A DNA stretch of 64,000 nucleotides from contig NZ_LT706952.1 of the NCBI RefSeq assembly GCF_900155525.1, positions 1,002,406-1,066,405 of the forward strand. The letters are read 5' to 3'. Below are positions 16,675 to 25,270 of the stretch, one piece after another; position 1 is the stretch's first letter; each line of letters begins with the position of its first letter. The position numbers were made by a program, and so were the translations under genes. The DNA is from Mailhella massiliensis (lineage in GTDB: Bacteria; Desulfobacterota; Desulfovibrionia; Desulfovibrionales; Desulfovibrionaceae). The notes beneath the pieces were generated by a model, which searched no databases, had not been told where the DNA came from, and saw only the letters and a list, made by a program, of their open reading frames with translations.

Positions 16675-19600
16675 ATGAGTCAGAACATATCCATCATCGG
16701 CAGTCATTCCCCCGTCACGGACGATTCCTCCAGCATTCAGGTACGGGAACACTCGGCAGAAAAAATGGCGCAGGAAGCGCTTTCTGACGCCCCTCTCATG
16801 ACGGACGAAATGGACAGGGCACGGGAAATGACCCATATCCCGGAAAGGGATCTTTCCGAAGAAGTGCTTGCCCGGCGCAACGAGGAAACCGGTGAAACCG
16901 TTGCAGGGCGCGCCCTTGCCTCGGCGCTGGAGAAGGACGACGGTCCCGCCATGCGCGAGGCGTCGCGGCAGCTTCAGGGCAGAGCCCGCACGGCACAGAT
17001 GGAAAACATGCTGGAACAGGCCAGGCTCTGCGGGACCGCTTCCGCCATGGCAGAAAACGGCTCCGTGGCTCTTGATGAGGTAAACAGAAGTGAAGACGTC
17101 TCTTCAGCGGAAAAGACACAGGCGGAAAAGCCGGTGGAAGAAGGGCCTGCCGTGCGCGAACGCACCGTTTCCGAAGAGGTGTTCGACATTCTGCAGGACT
17201 TCAGGCCCGGTATGCTCTGCTCCAAAGATATGACTCTTGCCCAGATGCAGGAGGAAGAGGCGAGAGTCGACGCGCTCATCGAAAATTTCTCCGCAGAAGA
17301 GGCAGAAGACTCTTCCCATACGATCGTACTTGCGCAGCTTGTGAAATACCAGATACAGCTTTCCAACAGCATCACATGCCGCACGAATCTGGAAGCCGCC
17401 CTCGCCACCCTGGAACGGATAAACGGAGAGGAAGGCTCTCCCGCCCGGAAGCTGGAAGCTCTTGTCGAATGTGAACTGCTCTGGCAGAACGGCATGGAAC
17501 TGAAGAATGCCCTCGGAAAGCTGGAGGAGGGCGACCCGCAACAGATGCTTGATGCGCTGAAAGACAGGGGCATCGGCATCGTGGGAAAGGATCTCGATGT
17601 TCTGGAGGACGCCGTCGTCGACGCTGTAACCCGTCAGCTCGGTCTGCTTCAGGCGGAAAACGGCAGTCCGCTGAGCAGCGATTCCCTGGCCGCTCTGGCG
17701 AGACTTTCCCTGCGTGCGGGAGAAAACCCGGCGCGCATGTTCGACATTCTGAACAAAGGTCTTTCCTGGGCTTCCAGCGCGGAACAGAAAAACGCGCTCA
17801 TCAGCGCTCTTGTTTCCGGGGCTGCCGCAACGAATACGCAGGAAGGACGACGGAGCCCGGCGCAGCGGAGCGAAACGCTGCGCTATGTGGACATGGCGTT
17901 TCAGGGAGCCTACCCGGAATACGCCGACGAGGCTCTTGCCCTGAAAAAACTGCTTCTGCCGGAACCCGAATACGATGCGGAAGTACGGCTTCAGCATGAA
18001 TGCACGGTGGCGAGCCGCCATCTCATGAATATTCTCATGGAAGGAAAGGGCCCCTCGGGCAACAGCCGTACGAACGCGCTCGAAAGAACTCTCGGAGGCA
18101 TGAACGCCGCCTCCGCCCGTTCCTTCATGCTCACGCCGGACATTGTGGATGCCCTCACGAAAAAGGTCGGTCTGCCGGACTTCAACTATCACCTCGCTCA
18201 TGTGGCCGTTCTGCAGAAGAATGCGGCCGAGGCTGGACTGTTCCCGCTGACGGATGAGCAGAAAACCATCATGGCCGACATGGAAATGTGGTGCATTTCC
18301 CTGCATCTGGACAAGAACGTCGCCGCCTATGCCCAAAAACTGCAGCTTGCCCTGGGTGATGACGCCGTCAGGCAGCGCTGCATGCACGAAATTCAGCAGG
18401 CCTGCGACCATTTCGTCCGGGGATTCCATGGCGAGCAGGCTCTTGTCGATGCCGGGCGCAAGGTACGGGAGCAGGCAAGCCTGACCGAATCGCTGAGTGC
18501 CGGCCGCAGGGAAAACGCCATCTACGCCACTTCCGCCGAATATATGGCGCGCCTCGCCCTCGATCATCACATCGTCAACCTGAGCGGGCTCATCCGGCCG
18601 GAAGATCGCTTCCAGGCGGACGGCATGACCCTGAACGGCGCAGCCGTGGACGAGGCCATGCGCAGGCAGACGAGAGCCCTGTATGAAAAACTTTCAGGCA
18701 ACGAAGACCCCGACGACGTCAGGCTCCGCATGGAAGAAAAGACGCAGAAAAGACGGGTCTTTCTGAACGACGTGCAGCGTTTCGAATCCCATGCCATGAC
18801 CATGCAGACCCTTGCCGAGAATACGGGTGAAGGCGTGCGCCTGCGCGCCTCGACAAAGGCAAAGGAAGACCTCGTCAAAGCCATGACGGAGGACAGAGCG
18901 CTTCTTCACTTCACCTGGCCGCACAGACGCCCGGGCAGAATGAAAACCTGCGATACCGTGCTCGATATCGAACAGCTGGCAAAACAGCTCGAACATGCCG
19001 CCACAGATGAAGAGCGGACACGTCTTCAGAACCGGATAGATACACTTCTGGAAAGCCTGAAGGGCATAAGTCCCTTCACCCTCGCTTCCAGTCTCCGGCA
19101 CAGAAAGGAAACGCCCACGCTGGACGTGGTGCTGAACAGCATGGTTCCGCGTGCACGGGCCCTCGCCTTCTTTGAGAAGAAGGTCGACATCGACGGCCGC
19201 CGTACCACGGAAGCGAAGTTCACCCTCAAGAGCATCAAAAATCAGCGCTCCGAGCTGGACAAGCTCCAGAAGGGCATTGATCGCAGCATGAAAAAGCTGC
19301 AGTCCCAGTTCGGCAAGGAGAACATACGCAGACTCCAGCAGACCATCGCCGCCGGGCTGTACAAGGTCTTTGCCGAATCCCAGCAGCCTCTTTCCGCATT
19401 CACCATCAACGACGTGCCGACCAGGCTGGCCGTTTATGAACAGCTGAAGACCTGGGGCATGCCCATAGATGCCGTGCTGACGCAGCAGCTCGTGAAGCTC
19501 ACGCTGGCCGCACTCACCACTGCCGACGGAACACTGAAGGAAGAAATCCTTCGCCTTGACGCGGAAAAGAGCGATCTTGCCTACGCGGGAAAGGAAAGCG

Positions 19601-20997
19601 CGGAAACCATGAAAAGGGAACTGCGTGAAAACGGCGCGAGCCTCTTCTCCGCCTGGAAGCAGACACGTCACTTCATCAATCACTCCCTGCTGCCCGACGA
19701 ACGGCGCAGAGCCGAAGGCATACGCGCCCTGATGCGCGAAGCCTCCATGCCCGGCTCCGGCTTCGTGTACGACAAATCCCGTGGTCTGGTCATGGATACG
19801 GGGGCCATCTTCACGCCCTTCACCTCTTCCAAATCGCTGATCAGCATGGTCAGCCTGGCACACCCGCTTTCCCTGCGCCTGCGCCTCATGGCAAACAGCA
19901 GCATGAGCGTCAGCAACGTGGGCGGCGGCTGCTATCAGGTCATACTCAAGGGCGGACTCGCGGCTTCGCTGGGCGCCACCATGAAGATCGGCATACCTCA
20001 CACCCCGCTCACCCTCATCCCGGGCGGCAATGTGGGCGGCAAAGGCGAAACCGGCCTTGCGCTCACCTTTAAAAGCGAAAAAGACTGCGAAGCCTTCCTC
20101 AACGCCTTTATGAGGCCGGATTCCGGGCTGCACGAACACTCAAGCGAAACATATAATCCCGACCTGTGGCTGTGCGCCTCGCAGGTGCGCTTCATCGACG
20201 GCGACGCCGTTTCCGGCGACGTTTCCCTCGGCCTCATGATCTCTCTGTTCCAGCAGCTTCTTCCCCTCGGTTTCGCGGCCTCGGGGTCAGCCACCTTTGC
20301 CGTTTCCGCAGCAGGAGACGTATCGCAGCAGGTGGAACAGAACGCCTCGGGCGAAACCACCACCTTCGGCATCAAGACGAAAGTCACGCTGGCGGCCAGC
20401 GCCTCCCCCGGAATTTCCCACGGCAACGTCTACATCGGCAGCCCCAAGGCGACCCTTGCCGGAGCAGTTTCCCTGGATATGGAACAGCGCTTCAAGATCA
20501 ATACCGGCCCGCAGGGAATCATGCCCACGACGTGCATGGAAACGGAATGCGCGGCGGGTCTGCTGAAAAACAGAGCCCTGCACGACATCACCCGGGCGCT
20601 GCTCCTGCCCTCCTCCATCAGGGAGCGCATCGCCCAGGACGCGGCCTTTTCCGATTCCTTTGAAAGGCTCCTGCGCGGCATGCCGCCCACGGCACTCCTT
20701 ACCGTGCACCGTGAACTCAAGCCCGCCGTACTGGACGAAACCCGCAGGCTCTTTGTGGAAGCGCGCATGGCCCACGGCGAGGACGCCCGCAAGGCCGCGC
20801 TGAAAAAGGCTCACGAACTGCTGGCTTCTTCCGATTCCTACACGCCCACGCGCATAAGCATACGCAATGTCGCCCCGTCCGATATTTCCCGGAACTGGTC
20901 GCCGGGGCTTGTCGCGTTCCAGTACGCAAGAAACAACACCTTCGCCCGCATCAGGTCCGGCAATGTTCTGAACATCCCGCTTCCCCAGGACGCATAA
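16675..20997 (+). CDS. 1440-residue protein of unknown family, candidate type III secretion effector
   Basis: I do not recognise the family. The start at 16675 has AAGGA 6 bases upstream. There is no signal peptide or membrane anchor. The first ~30 residues are Ser/Ile/polar-rich (MSQNISIIGSHSPV...), as in many type III effectors. Residues about 40-1040 look mostly helical, rich in Ala, Glu, Leu and Arg. Residues about 1050-1280 switch to Gly/Ser/Thr-rich alternating strands (for example GGLAASLGATMKIG and SGSATFAVSAAGDVS), suggesting a beta-rich or barrel domain. A short helical tail closes it. The next gene, 24 bases on, encodes a CesT-like chaperone, and a second lies just beyond. Large effector plus adjacent class I chaperone is also the layout of AvrE/DspE-DspF, though I claim no homology. 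Confidence 0.6.
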   Translation: MSQNISIIGSHSPVTDDSSSIQVREHSAEKMAQEALSDAPLMTDEMDRAREMTHIPERDLSEEVLARRNEETGETVAGRALASALEKDDGPAMREASRQLQGRARTAQMENMLEQARLCGTASAMAENGSVALDEVNRSEDVSSAEKTQAEKPVEEGPAVRERTVSEEVFDILQDFRPGMLCSKDMTLAQMQEEEARVDALIENFSAEEAEDSSHTIVLAQLVKYQIQLSNSITCRTNLEAALATLERINGEEGSPARKLEALVECELLWQNGMELKNALGKLEEGDPQQMLDALKDRGIGIVGKDLDVLEDAVVDAVTRQLGLLQAENGSPLSSDSLAALARLSLRAGENPARMFDILNKGLSWASSAEQKNALISALVSGAAATNTQEGRRSPAQRSETLRYVDMAFQGAYPEYADEALALKKLLLPEPEYDAEVRLQHECTVASRHLMNILMEGKGPSGNSRTNALERTLGGMNAASARSFMLTPDIVDALTKKVGLPDFNYHLAHVAVLQKNAAEAGLFPLTDEQKTIMADMEMWCISLHLDKNVAAYAQKLQLALGDDAVRQRCMHEIQQACDHFVRGFHGEQALVDAGRKVREQASLTESLSAGRRENAIYATSAEYMARLALDHHIVNLSGLIRPEDRFQADGMTLNGAAVDEAMRRQTRALYEKLSGNEDPDDVRLRMEEKTQKRRVFLNDVQRFESHAMTMQTLAENTGEGVRLRASTKAKEDLVKAMTEDRALLHFTWPHRRPGRMKTCDTVLDIEQLAKQLEHAATDEERTRLQNRIDTLLESLKGISPFTLASSLRHRKETPTLDVVLNSMVPRARALAFFEKKVDIDGRRTTEAKFTLKSIKNQRSELDKLQKGIDRSMKKLQSQFGKENIRRLQQTIAAGLYKVFAESQQPLSAFTINDVPTRLAVYEQLKTWGMPIDAVLTQQLVKLTLAALTTADGTLKEEILRLDAEKSDLAYAGKESAETMKRELRENGASLFSAWKQTRHFINHSLLPDERRRAEGIRALMREASMPGSGFVYDKSRGLVMDTGAIFTPFTSSKSLISMVSLAHPLSLRLRLMANSSMSVSNVGGGCYQVILKGGLAASLGATMKIGIPHTPLTLIPGGNVGGKGETGLALTFKSEKDCEAFLNAFMRPDSGLHEHSSETYNPDLWLCASQVRFIDGDAVSGDVSLGLMISLFQQLLPLGFAASGSATFAVSAAGDVSQQVEQNASGETTTFGIKTKVTLAASASPGISHGNVYIGSPKATLAGAVSLDMEQRFKINTGPQGIMPTTCMETECAAGLLKNRALHDITRALLLPSSIRERIAQDAAFSDSFERLLRGMPPTALLTVHRELKPAVLDETRRLFVEARMAHGEDARKAALKKAHELLASSDSYTPTRISIRNVAPSDISRNWSPGLVAFQYARNNTFARIRSGNVLNIPLPQDA

Positions 20998-21021
20998 TAC
21001 CGCTACAGAGGAATAACACCC

Positions 21022-21480
21022 ATGTCTCTTCAATCGCTGCATGCCATGCTTGCCGAGGCTCTTGCCGGAGCCGGACTTCCCCCCGCGTCCATCAGTGCTT
21101 CCGGCACGTCGCTCATCAATATCAAGGGGCTGGAAATCGGAATGGAATACCTGGAAGCGGAAGACAAGGTTGCGCTCTACTGCAGCATCGGCAGGCTTTC
21201 TCCCGGCGCCGCATCGGAAATATATGAGTTTCTGCTGGAAAAGAACCTGCTCGGGGCAAAAACAGGCGGAGGGCACATAGGACTGTACGCCCCTGCGCGC
21301 ACCCTCATCTTCTCCCTTGTGCTCGACGTGACCGCGCTCAGTGCCGCACGGCTTTCCAATGTCCTCGACCGTTTTACGGAACATGCGACGGAACTCATTG
21401 ACGAGATGGAGGAGCGCCTTGCCGAACCTTCCGGCAATACGGAGCTTTCTCCTCTCATGGGCAATATGCTGTGGGCATGA
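21022..21480 (+). CDS. CesT/Tir-family type III secretion chaperone-like protein
   Basis: A 152-residue acidic protein whose layout matches class I type III secretion chaperones: an N-terminal helix, a strand (SLINIKGLEIGMEYL), a central strand with VALYCSIGRLSP, helix ASEIYEFLLEKNLLG, the glycine turn TGGGHIGLY, strand TLIFSLVLD, and a long C-terminal helix ending in DEMEERL. Such chaperones bind the N-terminal region of a specific effector and keep it export-competent. AGAGGAA precedes the ATG and the gene is 24 bases after the 1440-residue protein, so that protein is the likely client. No secretion apparatus genes are in the window. Confidence 0.75.
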   Translation: MSLQSLHAMLAEALAGAGLPPASISASGTSLINIKGLEIGMEYLEAEDKVALYCSIGRLSPGAASEIYEFLLEKNLLGAKTGGGHIGLYAPARTLIFSLVLDVTALSAARLSNVLDRFTEHATELIDEMEERLAEPSGNTELSPLMGNMLWA

Positions 21481-21554
21481 CGTCCAACAGAAAGCGTGTT
21501 TAACGCTCTTCCGCCATCCTGCAAGGCTTGTGCAGACTCTTCTGAGAAAAACAG

Positions 21555-21586
21555 AGGGCCTTCCCCCAAAAGGGAAGGCCCTTATC
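21555..21586 (+). terminator. Rho-independent terminator after the chaperone gene
   Basis: AGGGCCTTCCC (21555-21565) pairs with GGGAAGGCCCT (21572-21582), followed by a short T-rich stretch. It closes the effector-chaperone transcript. Confidence 0.75.
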
Positions 21587-21760
21587 GTTCATGTCTTCCG
21601 GGAAAACGCCGCCCTATTACGCCGCAACAGCTCGTAGAGCAAAAATTTTCTCACCGGGCGGAGTCACTCCCGCTCCCGGCAGATTTCCACAAAACTACCG
21701 GGAGATACTGCCGAGCAGCCCTACGCAGCGGGAAGAAAACGTACGTTCCTTCGGAGCCCC

Positions 21761-22246
21761 TCATATTCTCAGCATGGTCATGGCATCATACGTACCCGTA
21801 TCGGCTGCTTCCTCATTCCCCGTCATGGCCTGCAAGGCGAGCTTTTCCTGTTCGGCGGCCATGTCGCGCAGCTTCTCCTGCCAATGCTCCGCAAGAAGAA
21901 CAACGGCATCGAGTCTGCGGAGAAAATCCTCCGCCGACAATCCGTACACGGGCACGGCATAATTCAGCCCAACCCTGTTGGCGGAAATGTCATAACTTAA
22001 CGCGCCTCCTCCGCTCTGGAGGAAAAGAAAGTTGGCGGAAAGCAGCTGACGCAGAACCTGCTCGTCCCGCCAGCCGGAAAGAGAACCGAGTTCCACATAA
22101 ATGACGAACATGTTCTGCGCTTCCAGCCACTGAAGCAGTATTCCCCTGTCTTCCAGCTCCAGATACGCGCTGCCGGAAGAAGAAAGCCGGATATCCAGCC
22201 CCGTTTCCCTGTTGAGCGCATCAATATATGGTAAGTACTGACTCAT
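21761..22246 (-). CDS. Second CesT-like secretion chaperone
   Basis: A 161-residue protein sharing the same fold pattern as the chaperone at 21022: strand SAYLELEDRGILLQW, strand MFVIYVELGSLSG, helix EQVLRQLLSANFLFL, glycine turn QSGGGALSYD, strand VGLNYAVPVYGL and a long C-terminal helix with LAEHWQEKLRDMAAEQEKL. The start at 22246 is chosen because AAGGAGG lies 7 bases upstream; a longer form from 22285 lacks this. It faces the first chaperone convergently and has its own promoter region. It may serve another domain of the same large protein or an effector elsewhere. Family assignment is by pattern, not by database search. Confidence 0.7.
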   Translation of the reverse strand: MSQYLPYIDALNRETGLDIRLSSSGSAYLELEDRGILLQWLEAQNMFVIYVELGSLSGWRDEQVLRQLLSANFLFLQSGGGALSYDISANRVGLNYAVPVYGLSAEDFLRRLDAVVLLAEHWQEKLRDMAAEQEKLALQAMTGNEEAADTGTYDAMTMLRI

Positions 22247-22648
22247 ACTCTGCCTCCTTACCCTGACATTTTCTGCAAGAATCATACCGGATCATGTTCC
22301 GCGAACCTGTCGAAAAACGACGCGTAACCGGTCCTCTCTCTTGAAATAAGCGGAAAAGAATCCCCTTTCAATCATCGGAAAGGCCCTTTGCCTCTCCCTC
22401 AAAACGGAAAACTCTGCCCCATCTCTGGCAGAAAACGGTAAAAAAAGAGGGAACGCCGTGACGGGCACTCCCTCTCCGGGTCTTTCGACCCTGCGGTTCT
22501 TCTTTCCCCGGCAGGGGACGCACCATAAGTCCCGGAGTGAACCGCCGGCGGTCCCCCGGGCATGGCGGCGAGGCAGAACGCCGCCATGGAGAAAGTACGC
22601 GGGGAAAAGAACCGACCGCATTGCAACGACAAAAAATACTGGCAAGCA
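22247..22648. other. Intergenic region without recognisable gene
   Basis: About 400 bases between the second chaperone and the amtB-glnB terminator. Open frames here have no ribosome site or family resemblance and look like chance in GC-rich sequence. The part nearest 22247 must contain the chaperone promoter, but no clear boxes stand out. Confidence 0.5.
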
Positions 22649-22693
22649 AACACCACCGCAGCCATACGCGAATGTACGTCTGCGGCGGTGCCT
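22649..22693 (-). terminator. Terminator-like hairpin downstream of glnB
   Basis: On the minus strand CACCGCCGCAG pairs with CTGCGGTGGTG across an inner loop, followed by TTTG. It lies 25 bases beyond the glnB stop. Confidence 0.6.
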
Positions 22694-22717
22694 GAAGTTC
22701 TTCTCTTCCCGGGGCAA

Positions 22718-23056
22718 CTACAGCGCGTCCTTCCCCGATTCTCCCGTACGGATGCGTATGACGTTGTCCACCGGCAGAATGAAGATCTTGCCGTCTCCCA
22801 CAGCGCCCGTGCGGGCATGTTTCAGAATGACCTCCACGGCGTCGTCCACCTTTTCATCTTCCATGACGATTTCCAGCATCATCTTGGAGCGGAAATCCAC
22901 CTCCATTTTCCGGGAGCGGTAAATTTCCGTATGACCGCGCTGCCTGCCGAAGCCGCGCACCTCCATGAGCGTCGCGCCGCCTATACCTATGGCGCTCAAA
23001 GCTTCCTTCACGTCTTCCACGGTTTCCAGCCTCAATATCACCTGAAGTTTCTTCAT
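22718..23056 (-). CDS. glnB: Nitrogen regulatory protein P-II (GlnB/GlnK family)
   Basis: A 112-residue P-II signalling protein, standard length, that senses 2-oxoglutarate and ATP/ADP and typically binds AmtB to block ammonium uptake. Visible signatures are GFGRQRGHTEIY (base of the T-loop) and KHARTGAVGDGKIF (the ATP-binding B-loop). The T-loop tyrosine that is uridylylated in enterobacteria (Tyr51) is absent: residue 51 is Met in YRSRKMEVDF. Regulation is therefore probably by ligand binding alone, or by another modification. It is 44 bases downstream of amtB in the same transcript. Confidence 0.95.
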   Translation of the reverse strand: MKKLQVILRLETVEDVKEALSAIGIGGATLMEVRGFGRQRGHTEIYRSRKMEVDFRSKMMLEIVMEDEKVDDAVEVILKHARTGAVGDGKIFILPVDNVIRIRTGESGKDAL

Positions 23057-23100
23057 CTTTTTTTCCTTTTACCGGCCTTACTCCAAGCAAGCCGGGCTGA

Positions 23101-24309
23101 CTAGAACTGGTAGCCGGATTCGGAGTGTTCCGAAATATCGAGACCCGTCACTTCCTTTTCCAGAGGAACGCGCAGGCCCACGATCCTGTCGGTGAGCTTG
23201 AGAAGCAGGAAGCTCACGGGGAAGCAGAACCCTGTCGTGGCTATCACGGACACAGCCTGCACGAAGAACTGATGGACATTGCCGTACAGAAGTCCGTCCA
23301 CCCCGTTGACGGAGGCACTGGCAAATACGCCCGTAAGAAGCGCCCCCAGCACACCGCCTATGCCGTGTATCCCCACCACGTCCAGCGCATCGTCATAGTG
23401 GAACACGCTCTTCAGAAAAATGCCGCCGTAGCATACCGCGCCGCCGAGAAGTCCCATGACTACGGCCGCCCAGGGTTCGACGAAACCGGCAGCAGGAGTG
23501 ATGACCACAAGGCCCGCCACGGCGCCGGACGCCGCGCCCAGAACGGTGAAATGCCCCGTATGCAGGCGTTCCACCGCAAGCCAGCCGAGAATGGCGCAGC
23601 CTGCGGAAAGATGCGTGGTGACCAGAGCGTTGGCGGCAAGGCCGTTCGCCGCAAGAGCGCTGCCCGCGTTGAAGCCGAACCAGCCGAACCACAGAAGCCC
23701 CGCGCCGAGCACCGTCATGGGAATATTGTGGGGCAGTCCGGCCCGGCGACCCATGGTGGTACGCCGCCCGAGAACGACGGCTGCGGCAAGGGCGGCGGAA
23801 CCGGAGCTCATGTGCACCACGGCGCCGCCTGCAAAATCAAGCGCGCCCATCTTCATGAGCCAGCCCCCGCCCCACACCCAGTGCGCCATGGGGCAGTAAA
23901 CCACAATCAGCCACAGCGTGGAAAAAAGCAGCATGGCCTGAAAATGGATGCGTTCGGCGTACGCGCCTGAAATGAGAGCAGGCGTCAGCGCGGCGAACAT
24001 GCACTGAAACGCCATGAACGCCAGCGCAGGAATGCTGCTGCCTTCCGAAGGATCCATGCCCACGCCCCTCAGAAAAAGATGCTCAAAACCGCCTATAAGA
24101 CCGTGCACGTCAGGTCCGAAGGCCAGCGTATAGCCCACAAGAGGCCAGAGCAGCGCCCCCACGCCGAGAAGCACGAAACTGTGCATGGTGGTGGAAAGCA
24201 CATTGCGCGAGGCCACAAGCCCCCCGTAAAACAAAGCCAGAGCCGGAACCATGAGCATGACAAGCATGGCGCTGACCAGGACAAAACCCGTATCGGCCGC
24301 ATTCATCAT
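23101..24309 (-). CDS. amtB: Ammonium transporter AmtB
   Basis: A 402-residue Amt/Mep/Rh-family membrane channel with about eleven membrane segments. Conserved blocks are ALALFYGGLVASRNVLSTT, the first pore histidine in VVHMSSGSAAL, WFGWFGFNAGSAL and the second pore histidine in VVGIHGIGGVLGALLTG. The start at 24309 has AAGGAGG 5 bases upstream; an in-frame ATG at 24324 would place the ribosome site inside the gene. It is followed by glnB, the classical nitrogen-scavenging pair, and preceded by a sigma-54-type promoter, implying induction under nitrogen limitation. Confidence 0.97.
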   Translation of the reverse strand: MMNAADTGFVLVSAMLVMLMVPALALFYGGLVASRNVLSTTMHSFVLLGVGALLWPLVGYTLAFGPDVHGLIGGFEHLFLRGVGMDPSEGSSIPALAFMAFQCMFAALTPALISGAYAERIHFQAMLLFSTLWLIVVYCPMAHWVWGGGWLMKMGALDFAGGAVVHMSSGSAALAAAVVLGRRTTMGRRAGLPHNIPMTVLGAGLLWFGWFGFNAGSALAANGLAANALVTTHLSAGCAILGWLAVERLHTGHFTVLGAASGAVAGLVVITPAAGFVEPWAAVVMGLLGGAVCYGGIFLKSVFHYDDALDVVGIHGIGGVLGALLTGVFASASVNGVDGLLYGNVHQFFVQAVSVIATTGFCFPVSFLLLKLTDRIVGLRVPLEKEVTGLDISEHSESGYQF

Positions 24310-24348
24310 CGTATCCTCCTTCACTGTGAACGCAGATGTCCTTTCTTC

Positions 24349-24364
24349 TGCATATTCCGTGCCA
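24349..24364 (-). promoter_or_regulatory. Sigma-54 promoter of amtB-glnB
   Basis: On the minus strand TGGCACGGAATATGCA matches the -24/-12 consensus (TGGCACG-N4-TTGCA) with one mismatch and the required 10 bases between GG and GC. It lies 40 bases before the amtB start, the expected place for an NtrC-type controlled promoter. Confidence 0.8.
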
Positions 24365-24839
24365 CCATGAAGAAGAGATTCAATATACTGAAATATATTA
24401 TTTATTTTATATACAGCGTTTCTTTTCCACGGAACATTTCCGTACCGCTTGTTCCCTCATCTTTCCCGGAAGGGCTCCGATTTCTCCCAAAACGGCTTCA
24501 CACGCTCCAACAGGGCGATACACTTTCGTATTATTCATTCACCGCAGACGATCCCATTCCGCATCAGCCCATATTCTTTTCCGACGCCGGAAAATACGCT
24601 TCTCCGTACATGGCTCTTTCTCAGGCCGGGAAGGACTCACCCGACACGAAAGGGCCGAAGCTCCCGGCTCCGGCCCTTTCGTGTGTTGCGAGGCACGCTT
24701 TCCCCTCGCGGATATCAGTATTCCCGGAAAATAGTTTTCCCGGCAGGCTGAAACGCCGTTTCCCGGACAGGACGCTCCTTTTCCGAAAAGCCTACCTCCG
24801 CCAGAATCCCCATGCCTGCCGATATTGTTCTGGACAGAC
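24365..24839. other. Intergenic region upstream of amtB
   Basis: About 475 bases with no credible gene. It should contain the activator sites for the sigma-54 promoter, but I cannot assign them. The main structure is the long inverted repeat listed at 24645-24684. Confidence 0.5.
24645..24684. terminator. 14-base-pair perfect hairpin, probable terminator
   Basis: ACACGAAAGGGCCG (24645-24658) and CGGCCCTTTCGTGT (24671-24684) are perfectly complementary around a 12-base loop. No T-run follows on either side, but it lies about 155 bases beyond the stop of the minus-strand gene at 24840, so it may block read-through toward amtB. Confidence 0.45.
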
Positions 24840-25172
24840 TCAGTGCATGGAACAGGCTTCCAGAGCCTTGTCCAGCGTGGCGGTATGATCGCGCAGACGG
24901 CCGTACGCAAAAAAGTAGCGGTGCAGCGTCCACGCCTCAAGATCAAGGATATCAAGCTTGCCTTCGCTCTCATCGCAGAGGAAGGGCCTGACGGCTTCCA
25001 CCACTTCCGCATCGGGGAAAACATCCCCTTCGTAGCTGATGCGCAGAAGATCGCCCGAAAGCTCCACGGCCTCGGGAATATACCAGTCGTCCAGCACGGC
25101 CCGCACGGCATTCAGGGTTTCTTCCGTGGCCGGACTCAGCGCCCCGTAGGCCTTGACGATCACCGGTCTCAT
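24840..25172 (-). CDS. Conserved-looking hypothetical protein, 110 residues
   Basis: I do not recognise this protein. It begins MRPVIVKAYGAL with GGGGAG 5 bases upstream of the ATG, so it is probably translated. It is acidic, soluble and without signal peptide or membrane segment. The middle (VELSGDLLRISYEGDVFPD) alternates strand and turn, and the C-terminus is helical with HRYFFAYGRLRDHTATL. It is isolated: the upstream lipoprotein gene has its own terminator. It could be a small regulatory or binding protein; no function is inferred. Confidence 0.65.
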   Translation of the reverse strand: MRPVIVKAYGALSPATEETLNAVRAVLDDWYIPEAVELSGDLLRISYEGDVFPDAEVVEAVRPFLCDESEGKLDILDLEAWTLHRYFFAYGRLRDHTATLDKALEACSMH

Positions 25173-25216
25173 AAGGTCTCCCCTGCTCCTCTCCGCCTCG
25201 ACGGAAGAGGAACGGA

Positions 25217-25252
25217 TAAAAAAACGCCGCGCGGATCGGCTCCGCGCGGCGT
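25217..25252 (-). terminator. Rho-independent terminator of the lipoprotein gene
   Basis: On the minus strand ACGCCGCGCGGA pairs with TCCGCGCGGCGT around a short loop, followed by seven T. It sits 20 bases after the lipoprotein stop. Confidence 0.9.
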
Positions 25253-25270
25253 AAGGAAAAGAAAAAAAGA

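Noticed and set aside
16675-20997. Large protein as an autotransporter or adhesin because of its Gly/Ser-rich strand-like region
   Set aside because: No signal peptide, no terminal translocator-like ending, and a directly following CesT-like chaperone argue for another export route.
22292-22717. Open reading frames on the minus strand between glnB and the second chaperone
   Set aside because: No ribosome site, atypical Arg/Phe-rich composition, and overlap with the glnB terminator hairpin.
24336-24840. Several frames upstream of amtB
   Set aside because: Composition is unlike real genes here, they overlap the promoter and a 14-base-pair hairpin, and none has a recognisable motif.
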